From contig JADRCO010000250.1 of the NCBI GenBank assembly GCA_021464525.1, forward strand, positions 1-40,991: a stretch of DNA of 40,991 bases, read 5' to 3'. A model generated the notes under the pieces. The model made no database searches, was not told where the DNA came from, and saw nothing but the letters and a program-made list of their open reading frames with translations. This document shows positions 9,553 to 21,824 of this stretch, piece by piece; the stretch's first letter is position 1, and each line of letters begins with the position of its first letter. The position numbers and the translations under genes were made by a program. The DNA comes from Rhizophagus sp. LPA8_4_AMF. Lineage: Eukaryota; Glomeromycota; Glomeromycetes; Glomerales; Glomeraceae.

Positions 9553-10339
9553 TTACTTACTTTTAATTTTCTTAATAAGTCGGCGATATCTTTTTTTACA
9601 TTCATAAGCGTTCTTTGATCCCAATAAAATTGCTATTTGTTCCCAATCATCACTAAATTCATTCACGTACGAAATAAGGTTTCGAATCTCCTATTTAATA
9701 AAAAAATTTCATTTAATGTGAACAATTTCATTTATAAATCCACATATATATTTATATTCATTACACTGTTGGTCCAACTATGATGATGGTGTTGTCGATG
9801 CATCATAATATTGAATTTTTTTTCGAAAAATTTTTTTTTTGCAAGGATAGAAAAAATGATGTTTTTATATAAATGATCGAGCTATTACGAACAATATAAC
9901 AATCATTAGTATTGTAGTATCCGAAATAATTCATTTGAAAAGTGTTTTTTGGAACGATTTATCTGATTATCTGGCTATCTGTTTAATATGAATAAATTTC
10001 ATGTTAAGTAGCCAATCAAAATGTGGCATATGAGGCATAAAACTTATCTGTTCATTTATTTTGACATGTACAGTAACTATAAAAATTTAATATTTGACGA
10101 TCATTTTGAACTTACACATCAATTGAAATTTTTGCCAGATATTTAAAAATTGCAAAGAGTTTATATTTTTTTTAGAAAAATATTTATCAAATAATTGATC
10201 ACTTCCATAACTCTCTGTATCATCCTGTAAAATTATATTCTGATTTAAGCTATGTAACGGTTGATTTTTTCTTTGCTCAGAACCTTTTAACGCTGGATTA
10301 TTAATATTTTCAAATGAATTAGAGCCATTAATCCGAAAA
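9553..10339 (-). pseudogene. Myb/SANT-like DNA-binding gene fragment
   Basis: Two exon-like blocks lie on the minus strand. Block A (10339-10116) follows a TTTTTAAAG acceptor, encodes about 74 Asn/Ser/Gln-rich residues ending NIWQKFQLMC, and ends at a good GTAAGT donor. Block B (about 9691-9553) follows an AAATAG acceptor and encodes a Myb/SANT third-helix region: SDDWEQIAILLGSKNAYECK, then KRYRRLIKKIK. The spaced Trp, IA, Cys and R-Y are typical of Myb repeats binding DNA. The reading phases of A and B do not join directly (phase 1 against phase 0), so either a further exon lies between them or the gene is broken. A GTAAGT at the end of B may also be a donor to a downstream exon. No start codon was found. 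A partial, possibly live, Myb-like gene is the alternative. Confidence 0.4.
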
Positions 10340-12010
10340 CTTTAAAAATTAGATAACCCATGTTATATTAACATTAGAGCAATACAAATGGTTTAAATAA
10401 ATAAATTATAACCTTAAAAAATATGAAATGAGCGATTTTTGCGTAAATTCTAAAGAAAAAATTTATTGTTTTCGAAATTTTAATGACTTTTTGTTTTTTT
10501 TGAAAAAAAAACTATTTATTTTATGAAAGAGACAGATATTTAGAATACTTTCGCGAAATTTGAAATGAAATTGTTAAGAAGAGTCTAGAGTTATAAAAGT
10601 TTGAAAATGAATCGTTTTTAATAGGAAACTTCTTATAAAGCGAATTTAAACTATAGTAAATTATAGTTTATTATAGAAAAATCTAATAGTAAATTTTTAT
10701 ATGATACCGTACATAATTTAGTTGATGGAACACCCCAATGTCACATGTATGAGCATTGCTATTCGATAGTTTTTATTTGTACAATTTTTATCAGATCAGT
10801 TAATAATTTTCTGACATGCATATTTCAAGTGTTGGTCACATGAGTAGATCAAGAAGGGAAATTATGCATTTAATTTTCAAATGACGTGTTGACTTATCCT
10901 TACCAAATTCGAAGAATTATTTTTGATTCATGTACTGCAATTAGATTAAAATAAAATTCATTTTGGGCACAATTCACAAAATGTCGAGTTTTATTTATCT
11001 TTAAACAATAAAAAGTTTAGATTTAACGATGCATATTGCATAAATAAAAAATAAAATGACGCAACGTTACGACTGAATATTTTATTAAACCCGGAAAGAA
11101 ATAAAAAGAGCAAATTAAAGATATAATTTTTTCATTTATTAATTAATACTTCGGTAATAGTATTACTAAAAATTTATCAGTTAGATAATGATCATAATTA
11201 TTAATTTTCTAAAATTACGCCCACGGAAATACTTATCTGTGATGTGCTTATTGTTTATTTAATAAATTAAGAATGAATTGTACTAACTTGTATAACATTT
11301 AGTAAATCACATTTATAAATTGATTAGAAGTAACATTATATAAATTTGCTTTTCATATCTGATTAATCAGATTTCAACCTTATCCATTGGTTAAATGATG
11401 CTTTGTAGTAGCACAAACTATTTTGAGTTTAAGTCTATTTATACGTAAGTAATCTATTTATGTAATATACTTGTTGTACAATTACACTAACTCAAATAGG
11501 GTATACAGATGATTTGGCAAAAGATTGATTTCTTCAGATTTTTTTATCTGTTATTTTTTTTTATAAAAATATAATTTTAATTCTGGCCAAAATTAGTTAG
11601 TGACATTGTTGTACAGTTTATGGTGTTGAATAATAAGATAAGTAATTTAATATAACTAACACCTATTCATAAGTCATAACGTGCGTTTATTTGTGTACCA
11701 TTTTTAACCTTTCCAAATTTATGAAATTTAAAAAATAACGTATTAAAAATCGTTTTTTCTTTCTTTTTTTGCATAAAAATCTTTTTTTTTAAAAAAAAAA
11801 GGTTTTTCCTTTTTCACACATATAAATATATTGCATTTCTTTTTTTTTTTTGTTATTATTATTATTATGCTTCCCTTTTTATTTAAAATATAAATATTTT
11901 TTTTTTTTTTTCTTTTTTTTATTTTTTTATACATATTTTCGTTTTTTTTTTTAAAAAAAAGACATTAATCATTTTAATCAATTTTTCTTTTACATTATTT
12001 ACATTACAAA
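10340..12010. other. Intergenic, A/T homopolymer tracts upstream of GDT1
   Basis: No exon is recognised. TAATTCTGGCCAAAATT near 11579 is a copy of a short motif seen again near 5078 and 31079. From about 11750 to 11960 the DNA is dominated by long T and A runs, directly upstream of the GDT1 start; such tracts often exclude nucleosomes at fungal promoters. Confidence 0.5.
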
Positions 12011-13302
12011 ATGATATTTCGATACGTATTCAAATGGAAGTCATTTTTAATTTTCTTTTTCTTTTTATACGTATTATCAAATATAATTGTTAATGCTGAT
12101 GATACTAATGAACTTCGAGTTGATAATAATAAAAGAGATGTTTTACCGGAATCTAATACTCTTGCAGAAAGAGGTGAAATAGTCGAGGTAGCTGAGGTAG
12201 TTGACAAAGTAGATGAGAATGCCGAGGTATAATTTTTTTGAGAAAAAATAAATTGTTTCACGTTATTCTTGGAAAATACTTATTTACAATTGTATTTTCT
12301 TTAATTTTTAGTCACAATTAGTTAAAGTTGAAGCGGAAGATCCTGATCTTGTTGGATCTGTACTTGATATTAATCTTAAAGAAGCAAATAAAGTTCAAGC
12401 TGGAATTAAACCAAGTACACCTATTCTTAGTTTAGAGGATACAAAATCATTATTAATGAGTACAATAATGATTGGTGTATCAGAATTAGGAGATAAAACT
12501 TTTTTTATAGCGGCTATAATGGCAATGAAAAATTCTAGATTTATAGTATTTTCTGCCGCTTTTAGTTCATTAATCCTGATGTCAGTTCTTTCAGCTGCTT
12601 TAGGTTACGCTTTACCAAATTTAATTCCACGTGAATATATGAATTATCTTGCCTCACTTTTATTTTTATTTTTTGGTATCAAAATGGGGTATGAAGGTTA
12701 TCATATGTCTGGTGAAGAAGCTGAACATGAAATGGAAGAAATATCAGAAGAATTAAAAGAAAAAGATGAAGTTGAACGTATCGAATCCGCTGAAACTGGT
12801 GGTGTAGTTGATGAAACAAATCATTCGAGTTTTAAAGAAGGATTGGTTAATTTATGTCAATTTTTATTTTCTCCCATTTTTGTTCAAACTTTTATACTCA
12901 CATTCTTGGCAGAATGGGGTGATCGTTCTCAAATTGCAACAATCGCATTAGCTGCTGCACAGGTAACTAATTATTCATATTATTTCCTGATAATAAATAA
13001 TTATTAACTAATTTTATTTTGATGTAGAATGTTTACCTTGTAACAATGGGTGTTGTTATTGGTCACGGTTTTTGCACATGTCTTGCAGTTATTGGGGGAA
13101 AATTTTTGGCCGCAAAAATTTCTGTTAAAACAGGTATTAATTTTATTATCATTAATTAATACGATTTTTCTATATTAATCTATATTAATATAGGTTACTA
13201 ACTCATAATTTTTTTAATTATAAAGTTACGATCGTTGGTTCAATTCTTTTCATAATATTTTCAATTATATATTTTTATGAGGAAATAACTAGAATTAATT
13301 AA
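12011..13302 (+). CDS. GDT1: GDT1/TMEM165-family cation/proton antiporter (349 aa)
   Basis: Four exons join in frame: 12011-12226, 12312-12962, 13028-13133, 13226-13302, all with GT-AG introns of 65-92 bases. The protein starts with a hydrophobic signal sequence (about residues 1-29, ending NIIVNA before DD). An acidic lumenal linker follows, then two homologous membrane halves separated by a charged cytosolic loop (EEAEHEMEEISEELKEKDE). Each half carries the family signature E-x-G-D-(K/R)-(T/S): ELGDKT at 130-135 and EWGDRS at 273-278, which form the cation site. In yeast and humans this family moves Mn2+/Ca2+ into the Golgi lumen in exchange for protons and supports glycosylation; that role is inferred here. 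Length is near TMEM165 (324). The short exon 4 gives the last helix and ends ITRIN. It converges on POP1 with 397 bases between the stop codons. Confidence 0.95.
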
Positions 13303-13699
13303 AATTTTAAAAATGGATTGAGATTTATTTCAAAAATGAAAATATAAATTAAAATAATTTTTTTGATTTAAAGACTCAAAATTTTACATCATAATAGTAT
13401 AAATCTAAAAATATAATCATATGTAAAACAAAAGGCACAGATTTAATTATGTATTTAGTTTATTATAGAATAAAGTGGAAAAACATTCATTACTTAGTAT
13501 TATTAATGCTTAATTTTTATTTAAATATTTGTATCACTCTTTCCTTCGGAAGTAATATGAAAGCTCTGGAATACAAAATTTTTTCAAATAAGATTTTGTA
13601 GTTTGATTTAGGGTTAGAGTATAGTATATAGTAAAAGAAAAACTACAATAGTTGTACCGCTTGTTTGAACCGGACTTGATAAATATCTTACTTACCTAA
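13303..13699. other. Convergent 3' region between GDT1 and POP1
   Basis: AT-rich DNA carries both 3' untranslated ends. No gene, repeat or obvious shared terminator stands out. Confidence 0.5.
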
Positions 13700-16600
13700 T
13701 CACGATAAAAATTCTAATGTAGCAGGTTGACAAATAATACTTGTTATCTTTCTAATTAAAACAAATTTTTTTATTTTCCTTTCTTCACTATAATAGAACA
13801 TTCACATATTAATATATAGAATAATTATTTAACTACATTTTAAATATCAAATAATTATAACTTAATATTTACCTTCTTTGAATTTCTAGTAGATCCAAAA
13901 TACCTGTCACTGAACAACATCCAATTGCAAATCCATGTCCTTGACTAAAAGAAAATTGGCCCGTTGTGACATAACCAATTATGTCAGATGTGGAAGGTAA
14001 TGAAGACGATTGAACCTAATTATTTAATAAATAATATTTAATGGTGCTCGGATTCACGCGCAATAATCAATACATTGCGTTAATTACCTTCCCTGTACCT
14101 TCTTGATCCGAATCAATTTCTATATTACTTGAATTATTTTTTCTATTTTTGAGCACATTGGCCCAATAATCATACTTATTCTTATCGGCCTTATATATTA
14201 TAGCATTTGGATCAGGTAATCCTCTTGCCAATAACTCTATTCTGACACGAACGAGTGCTTTACTCAAATCGAATTCATTTTCAGAGTTTATATCTCTGGA
14301 ATTAAATGCTTGCATAATTTGTGTAGAGAGCGCCTGGCTAAATTCTCCACTTAGATTTTCGAAATTTTCAAGTAAATGAATATTTTTTGTCCCCTGAAGT
14401 AACCATGGTATCTGATCTTTAGGTTCTTCAATTATATCCATGGAATTCACTTCGAGTGTCTTATCAAGTGATTCGGTTTGATCTATTTTTATTCCTACCA
14501 ACTGGTAAAAAGGTTGTTCGAATGGTGAATCGACTTGAAGTTTTTTAAAATTTGGACGCTTTGCAGGTGGACGTGCGTTATGTTCCAATTGTGTTTTCTT
14601 TTTCTGACCATTAGAAAAATTCTCAAATGATTTAGTACCAGGAAAATCATATGGAAAACATGATATACCTGATTCGAAATGATGGTTATGACGCTCCCGC
14701 AATCCTAATAATAATATATAATTATTCCAAAGAACTTTTCATTGTAAAAATGGAATAACCTTATAATTAATACATACCGCCGACCCATCCACCCGCAAAA
14801 ATAAAACCTTTCCAAAAAGCCATTCCCCAACCTGCAGGTAAAACAATATTCCAACCACCAATAAATTCTGGTGATGATGTCTTTCTTACTGATTGAGCCG
14901 GCATGTTAATTCCATCACGTTGTATTAATAAGATTGGAATTAGAGAATCTTCCGGCTGTAATAGTAACTTTTGTCCTGGAATAAGCAACTATCACGTCAT
15001 AAAAATAGATTGTATTAAAAATCATTCAAAGTTTGTTTTGGACATTAAATTTCTTATGATGCACACTTTACTTCTGCGTTTATCTAAATCACCGTCAGAA
15101 ATTTTACTGTCACGTAACGCATTCCGAAAATTATCATTCCATAAATCAGAATATGCAACATTTTTAGGCCAATTAGCCAAAATATCTTGTACATCTCTAT
15201 CCGATTCAACAGATATTATATTTGAACGCGGTGGAACTTTCTTTGGGAATCTACGTAACGCATTTTGCTCGATTAATAAAATACTGTAATTATTATTTAG
15301 AAATAAGAATACACCAACCGTAGGCGTGGATCAAGGACCGTTAATCCTAATACAATGCTAGGGGGTAATGACGTAGATGTTCGCAAGTCGCGCAAGGCTC
15401 TCCATACCTAAATTGCATTATGTATTGTTACATTTAATAATTACTTGATTGATTATCTTAAGCTGAAGAATCATCTAATTATATTATTACAGTTCAATAT
15501 TTATTTACCTTATGCGCCTCATCATTTACGTATGGCTTTAACAGCATTCCCTTGGAAGGATCGCTAGGCTCATTATATGTATCTAGAACCTCTTGTAACA
15601 AAGCTGTTGATCGCGGACCAGTTAATTCAAACATCAGAAACTCATCTTGAAGATTTTGAATTGATATAGCTATTAATAGTAAAAATAGTTTAAAAAATTA
15701 TTTAAAAAAGATCTCGATTTTTGAGTTGTTTCTCACAATCTTGTAACTTCAACTGTTCACATGCAAATTCCAAAGTTGTCAACACTTCCTCGAAAGCGCT
15801 TGGATGAATCCAAATGAGAGTATGTCGGTTGTCATCCTCTGTATCTATGATTGGCATCCAAAGAAGATTTATTGGTGATACCAAATGAGTTGGATACTTC
15901 ATATAAGCGTATATTAATGTGGAACATTGCCGTTTTCCACTTAAATATCTATAATTAAAGTATTTTTAAACGCTGATCACTTTCCTGACAGGTTTGGTGT
16001 CGAGTAACTTTTAGCAAATCTCATGACAAAATACAAAAATTAAATTTCAAACCTTTCACTTCCTATAGATGGTAATGTTGGGTCAGTGACATTATTAAAC
16101 AACTTTACAATATTATTAGGGTCACCAGATATTTTTAACCATCCAAAGTAAGAGGCATCATGAATAATTGAAAGGTGTTCACTTGCTCGATATGATGCCT
16201 TGATGCTTTTTTCATTTGGATGTTCTGCCTTAATTCAAAATAAATTTCTATTAGGAATAGATCAAAATTTTATGGTAAAATAGATCTGACGATTACCAAT
16301 TTATACCCCCATATTTCAGTCATCTTCATTCGTTTAGAATGCCACATATGAGTTTCAAGCCACTTTTTATTACCTACAATAAAATTTTAAAAAAAGGTTA
16401 AATACACCTTGATAAAAAACGATTAGTTCAATTATCTACTAACCTTGTCGTCTCTTATATTCAGCAGATAAGGAACCCAGACGCCTTCTTTTGCGTCTGT
16501 TCTGTTTTTTTGGAGCAGTATTATCTAGTTCCATCTAAATTTACATAAAATCAGTTTCTGAATTTTGTTGACTAATAAAGTACAATTATTGTACTAACCT

Positions 16601-17267
16601 CATCAATTGCTTTTTTTCTCAAACGAACAGGTAAACGTTTGACATTATGACTTGCAGCGCGGCGTCGAAGGTGGCGAGGTAGAGTTTGAGCAGCCCTAGA
16701 GTTTTTAGCTTGACTAAGTATAACAAAGATAATTTATGAATTGAATTAAAAAGGGTTTCCTTGGAAAATTAACTAGAGATCAAAAAGTGAATTATATCAT
16801 TTACTTTGCTCGTTCCAAAGCATCATTCATGGCATTGATTTCAAAAGCTCTCGCCTAAATAAAGAATAAATTTTAATCTTTAAAATAAGCAAATAATTGA
16901 TAAAGACAATAATTAATATTTAGATACCTCCGCAAAATCCACGACATCAATAGTTCTTGGAATATAGTTTGCTAAAAATTCCAGAAAATTAATCAAACTA
17001 TTTAATAATTTAATTGATTTTGAATGATAAAAGAATAAAATAAAATTAATTTCTTGTACCCTTATTAGAACTAGTATCTTCAGTAGTGAAACCATGTGTT
17101 TCGATCGTTCTTTGAACAGCAGTTTTGGCTGAAAGTTAAAACATTTAAATGTGTCAATATAAAATCTTAATAAATAAAGTCATTAAAGAAAAAGAATTAA
17201 TGTTTGTTAATTCGCCTCTTTTTTTGTCTTTAGAATTATTGTTGTCATTACTGGCTCGTTTCTTCAT
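13700..17267 (-). CDS. POP1: POP1, RNase P/MRP ribonucleoprotein subunit (~791-803 aa)
   Basis: I read 16 exons, listed 5' to 3': exon 1 from 17267, then 17128-17060, 16971-16928, 16854-16805, 16713-16599, 16534-16444, 16373-16297, 16228-16053, 15948-15737, 15669-15509, 15407-15319, 15283-15067, 14988-14778, 14704-14088, 14015-13873, 13787-13700. The N-terminal Pop1 domain shows the RNA-binding block PRHLRRRAASHNVKRLPVRL, then WLETHMWHSKRMKM and LSGKRQCSTLIYAYMKYP. The central POPLD domain has SLIPILLIQRD and GGWNIVLPAGWGMAFWK followed by VGGLRERH. The tail has ARPPAKRPNFKKL and a C-terminal GYVTTGQFSFSQGHGFAIGC block. Pop1 scaffolds the RNA of RNase P (tRNA 5' processing) and RNase MRP (rRNA processing) in nucleus and nucleolus. 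Intron 1 is ambiguous: a GT donor after the sixth codon or a GC donor 36 bases later both keep frame. Confidence 0.93.
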
Positions 17268-17474
17268 TTTTGATATTTGTAATAATGCTGGATCGTGTAT
17301 AAAGTATCTATGGTAGATAATCGGTCATCAATATCACGTGGGTGAAAATTTAACTAACATTGATATTAGTAATTTCTTAATATGACGGTAATTGTAATTC
17401 TTGTTACACGACATTTTTATATGATACATATATATATATGAAACACACTACCTTTTTTTTTAAATCGACAAATA
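17268..17474. promoter_or_regulatory. Divergent POP1/FEX promoter with CACGTG E-box
   Basis: Only 207 bases separate the two start codons. They contain a single perfect CACGTG at 17335-17340, roughly central, and ACATATATATATATG near 17426-17440 as a possible TATA for FEX. CACGTG is bound by basic helix-loop-helix factors in fungi; its use here is inference. Confidence 0.6.
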
Positions 17475-18984
17475 ATGAACGAAATACAAAATTCATCATC
17501 ATCATCATCCACAATTCTTGATGATAAAGCCAGTAAAATAAATATAAATCTTTCAAAGACTTTAGTTTTAGCTGATAATAATATAGAAGAAAATGATTTT
17601 GGTGAAATTGTTCAAGAAAATAAAGAAGTTAAAAATTTATCAACAGAATTAGGAGAAAAAAAAGCTATTGTTTTGTCGATTCTTATCCCGTTTTCAATAA
17701 TTGGTGCTCTTATTCGTATCGGGCTTATTATCCTTCATTCATATCCTGGGTCACCAGTGTTTTCATTAATATACCCACAATTTGTTGGTTGTGTAATAAT
17801 GGGTTTTTGCTTGGCAAGAAAAGGATTTATAATGGAAAGGTAGGAAAAAATTTTCTTATTTTACTTTATTCATACATATCAAAAAGATTATTTATACCTT
17901 TCCCGCTGTTCTGTGATTTGATAGCTATCTTCCTTTATATATAGGACTCACGACAGGTCTTTGTGGGTCCATAACAACTTTTTCTTCATGGATTCTTTCG
18001 ATATTCAAGGAATTTATTTTACCATCTACTCCTCATCGTGGTGACTTGTACAATGTGCGAAGATCTTTAAAACCTCATGGATATCTCAAGAAGTAAATCC
18101 AGTTTACCTTATTGTTTTATTTCGCTTTTAGATTCTTGCAGCTCTTGCGGACATTGGAATTACATTAGGAATGTCCGTGATAGGACTAAAATTTGGAGAA
18201 CATATAGCAGATATAATAATTCAAAACCGTAAAATTCAATCTGAGAGGCTGTATCATATTGTTGAAAAACCTTCTAAATTAAATGAATTAATTATTCCGG
18301 ATTTTATATGTCTTGGAGTTGGAATTGCTTCAATTGTTCTCGTAGTTACTTTATCTAGTACAATGCAAGTAAATAGGAGTGTATTATTTGCTGCTGTATT
18401 TGCTCCAATAGGTATATTATTCATACTTAATAATATAATTTACCTCGATAATACTATAATAATTTATTTTATTTTTTTTACTTTAAGGTACTTTGATTAG
18501 ATGGTATTTATCTAAATATAACGCAATAAAAAAATCTTTTCCATGGGGAACTTTTGCCGCTAATATATCAGGTTCGATTATTATTGGAATATTATTTTTC
18601 TTAAGCAATGGTGTAGTTTCTTCGAAAATGAGTTGTGAAATAATCAAAGGACTTTCTGATGGATTTTGTGGTAAATTTTCTCAAATTTAAATAAAATATA
18701 TATGTATCTATTATTTTATTTTTTAACTTTAATGTGGTATTTATAGGATGTCTAACGACAATTTCTACTTTTGCCGTAAGTTTTTAAAAAATTATTACGA
18801 TCGTTTATATATAATAACATTAGTTTTATTTATATTTTTTTATTAGACTGAAATTAAAACGCTACCAAGAAAACATGCGTACATATATGCATTTATTTCT
18901 ATATTAACGGGTCAAATTGCAATGATATTAACTATCGGAATATATCATTGGGTTGTTGGCTTATCTTTAACTTGTTCAGCATAG
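17475..18984 (+). CDS. FEX: FEX/CrcB-type fluoride exporter, two-domain (374 aa)
   Basis: Six exons close in frame: 17475-17839, 17925-18054, 18132-18411, 18488-18670, 18747-18775, 18847-18984. The cytosolic N-terminus is Ser-rich and acidic (about 70 residues). Two homologous CrcB/Fluc domains follow, as in eukaryotic FEX: domain 1 has GALIRIGL, then PLYIGLTTGLCGSITTFSSW; domain 2 has GTLIRWYLSKYNA, then SDGFCGCLTTISTF. The G-x-x-T-T-x-S-T/S-F segments form the Fluc channel's fluoride path, and the linker between the halves is FGEHIADIIIQNRK. FEX lowers cytosolic fluoride at the plasma membrane. The donor of intron 2 (AAT then GTGCGA) is weak but is the only one found that keeps phase. Several internal exons are very short (29 bases for exon 5). 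It shares its upstream region with POP1. Confidence 0.93.
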
Positions 18985-19229
18985 AGATTATATATATGAA
19001 TGTACTGTACATGATGATAACAACGAACGATTGTCAATATTTAAAAAATATTTAATATAAAATGAGAGAACTTTATTGCAAAATTTGAATTTTTGTAATT
19101 TTTTCCTTTTTTTATAAGATAATGATAATGTAATAAATTAATAATAATAATACTATTAAAATGGGACTATAAAATACTTGAAACGAAGATTTTAAAAATT
19201 TTTTTTTTTACTAGTAACTATACATAAAT
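18985..19229. other. Convergent 3' region between FEX and the HAM1-like gene
   Basis: 245 bases of AT-rich DNA hold both 3' ends. A T run precedes the minus-strand stop codon. No gene is present. Confidence 0.5.
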
Positions 19230-21824
19230 TTATTCTTCTCTAACTTGAGTAGCTTGAGGGTTGGTATCATTTTGCCAAGCTTGTTGTTTTCGTTTTATAT
19301 CACCAGTCATTCCCTTTACTTTAGTGCGCGCGACATCAGTAACTTGGTGACGAACTTGGGCTTCAACCTTAATAATATTTTCTTTTAAGTACTCAATACT
19401 CTTAACCAATTTTTCAGTAATCATATTAGCAAATTGTTTTTTCAAACGTTTTTCAACTAATGGAGTCAAGACCGTGTACATGAAACTATGAAAAACGACA
19501 GAAAAAAATTAATAATTGTGATAAATAAACTCATACACATTACAATTTAATATTAAATAGAAGGCTTACTCATGCTTAGTATCATGTAAACGGATTTTCA
19601 AATCGTCAATGATTGTATTAGCCTCTAAAACTCTGATGTCAAGTTCTTGATTTTTATCGGTGGGTGGGTTCATCAAGACTTTCAATTTAATTGTCAATCC
19701 ATTCTTTGGGATGGCAAAATCTACCAAACCAACCTAAATAAAATTTTAAAATCATAATTTAATTATTGACAATCATATTATTTATCAGGACATTCCATGA
19801 TTGTTTGTTACTCACATCCATCATGCTAATGAGACCTTTCTTCTTCTTATAATAGAATGCGATGTTGCGAGCATCAGCATTTATTTTAGAACTAAAACAA
19901 TAAAATAAGTTAGATATAAAATATAGTCAATGATTTGTATAATCATGAACGAAACTTACATTTCGAAGAATGCGGTGTTTTGTAGTATATCTTGTTCGTT
20001 TCGGCCAAGATTAATATCTGTCGTAAAGTTCACGTGTAAGTGACTTGGCAAAACTTCAGCGAGATAAAGAACGATATTATCGAATATATAATCATATTCT
20101 TCATCAGAACTATAAATATCATAGATAGTATTTAATAAACAAAATATATATAACATGCGTTTTAAATTTTTTTTAAAAAAAGGAAATTCATACTTTTCAA
20201 TTCTGGGAAGAGCCAAATATTTCAATCTTTCTCCGATTACTGGTAAAATTTTATTGAAATCTCTGAGAAGTTCGAACTTAATGGATGGTTGACCATTTTC
20301 ATTCAAGAATAAGTCCCCAACTAAAGTTTCAAAATCTTTAGTCCATTGAGTTGTTAAAGCATCATCTTGCAAGGCTGCATTGAATTCTTTAGCTTCATCA
20401 ACTATACGTTGAGTGTCATCGGAATAACGTTCAAGTAATAAATATCTTCCACTTTCGATAAGATCTGAACCGCGTTCGACGTAATCTGTCTCTTGAACAA
20501 ATTTAGGATCACGTAATGACGAGATGATAAATTGTCGAAGATCACTAAAATAAGATCTCAATTCTTCATCACGTTTAACATTTTTACCGAGATCTCTTAG
20601 TGCGTTAATTAAAGGATCAAGCGATTTATGATTTGCGAAATTTTCAACTAATTTTTTAGCACTTTCTTGAGCTGTTTGTAAGTCTGATTTATCGGTAGAA
20701 TCTTGAGCTTGTGCTTTTGCAGTCTCCTTTACTTGACCGGTGACTGATTGAGACTTCTCACTAACAAGAGAGATGATATTTATGAGATCCTCGAGAACCT
20801 CTTGATATTCTTGTCGTGATTGAGTTTCAATCATCGCATTTTTAAATCTGTTCACAAGTTGGTCACGTTGTTCTTCAGTTATTTCATAATCAGAGACTTT
20901 GCTCCTAAAATGTGTGGCCAATTGCTTCGCTCCACCTTTTGCGGTTTCTTGAAAACCTTTCCTTCCTTCACTGAAGTCCTTTACATGTTCTCCAGTAATA
21001 TTAGCGGCTTCTTTTGCAACAGGATAAGTGCCCCCACGAGCTTGTTGCATAGTTTCTTGCTTTGCTTGTTGGAAAGTTTTTTCTTCATTAGAACCAAATT
21101 TAGGAGCTTCTGTATTCGGATCTTTATCTGGAATGGTTCGTAAAAGAGCATCTTGAACGATAGAGTGGAGATCATTTATTAATTTTCTGAATTCTGAACT
21201 TGAGATGAGAAGTTGAGGAATTAACAAGGTTTTTTTGAGAGCATCTTGAAATATTGGTTGGGTGGATGAAGCTTCATTGGTAGCTTTATTCTTCAAATCC
21301 TCGGGAATCGTTACAGATCCTAATTGATTTAAAATAAATTTTTTTTAATAATTCTTTTTAAGAATTAAGTTGAAATCATAAGCAATTTTAATTTCCGAAT
21401 TCTTACCGCTAACATCTTTTGTGGCTTTACTACTATAGTAGATAGCATGCTGTAATTCATCACCTACATTCTTTTCTTCAAATATTTTTTTGGTGGTATC
21501 TAAAAGCCTTTCAAAATCAGACATTACTTTTTTTCCTAAAGGAGACATGTCTTGTGGAGCTTGAAGAGCATCGGATTTCTGAACTGTTTCAATAGCTCGC
21601 GTGACTTGATCAGTGGATGGAAGTTTTCCATCTCTATAATATTAAATTGTCGAATGGCGCAGTAAAGTTATAAACATGCGTAGAATTTTATTTATAAAAA
21701 AAAAAAATCAAAACAACAATTACTTGAAAGACTCAGCAAGTTGTCCTGCTTTATTACGAGCTTCGATTGCTTCACGTTCGAGCTCATCACGTTTTGGATC
21801 TTCTTTTGGTGGAAGATTAGACAT
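19230..21824 (-). CDS. HAM1-like (DUF5923/DUF4449) protein (699 aa)
   Basis: Seven exons join in frame: 21824-21724, 21633-21407, 21319-20194, 20109-19960, 19891-19816, 19733-19570, 19485-19230. The protein begins MSNLPPKEDPKRDELEREA and is largely helical, charged and soluble. The long exon 3 holds the HAM1-like N-terminal region, with an alanine/glycine/lysine-rich amphipathic stretch (EAANITGEHVKDFSEGRKGF) and helices such as DPLINALRDLGKNVKRDEEL. The C-terminal region (exons 4-7) has alternating strands (HVNFTTDINL, GLTIKLKVLMNPP) and a basic helix before the end ATQVREE, matching the HAM1-like C-terminal domain as I recall it. The family is fungal and linked by name to hyphal anastomosis; a lipid-binding (TULIP-type) fold has been suggested. 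I have no direct evidence of function. No signal peptide or membrane helix is seen. Confidence 0.82.

Noticed and set aside
11743..11934. 63-codon Lys/Ile/Phe frame
   Set aside because: It is translated A/T homopolymer.
12004..12261. Minus-strand frame over GDT1 exon 1
   Set aside because: Shadow of the GDT1 first exon on the other strand.
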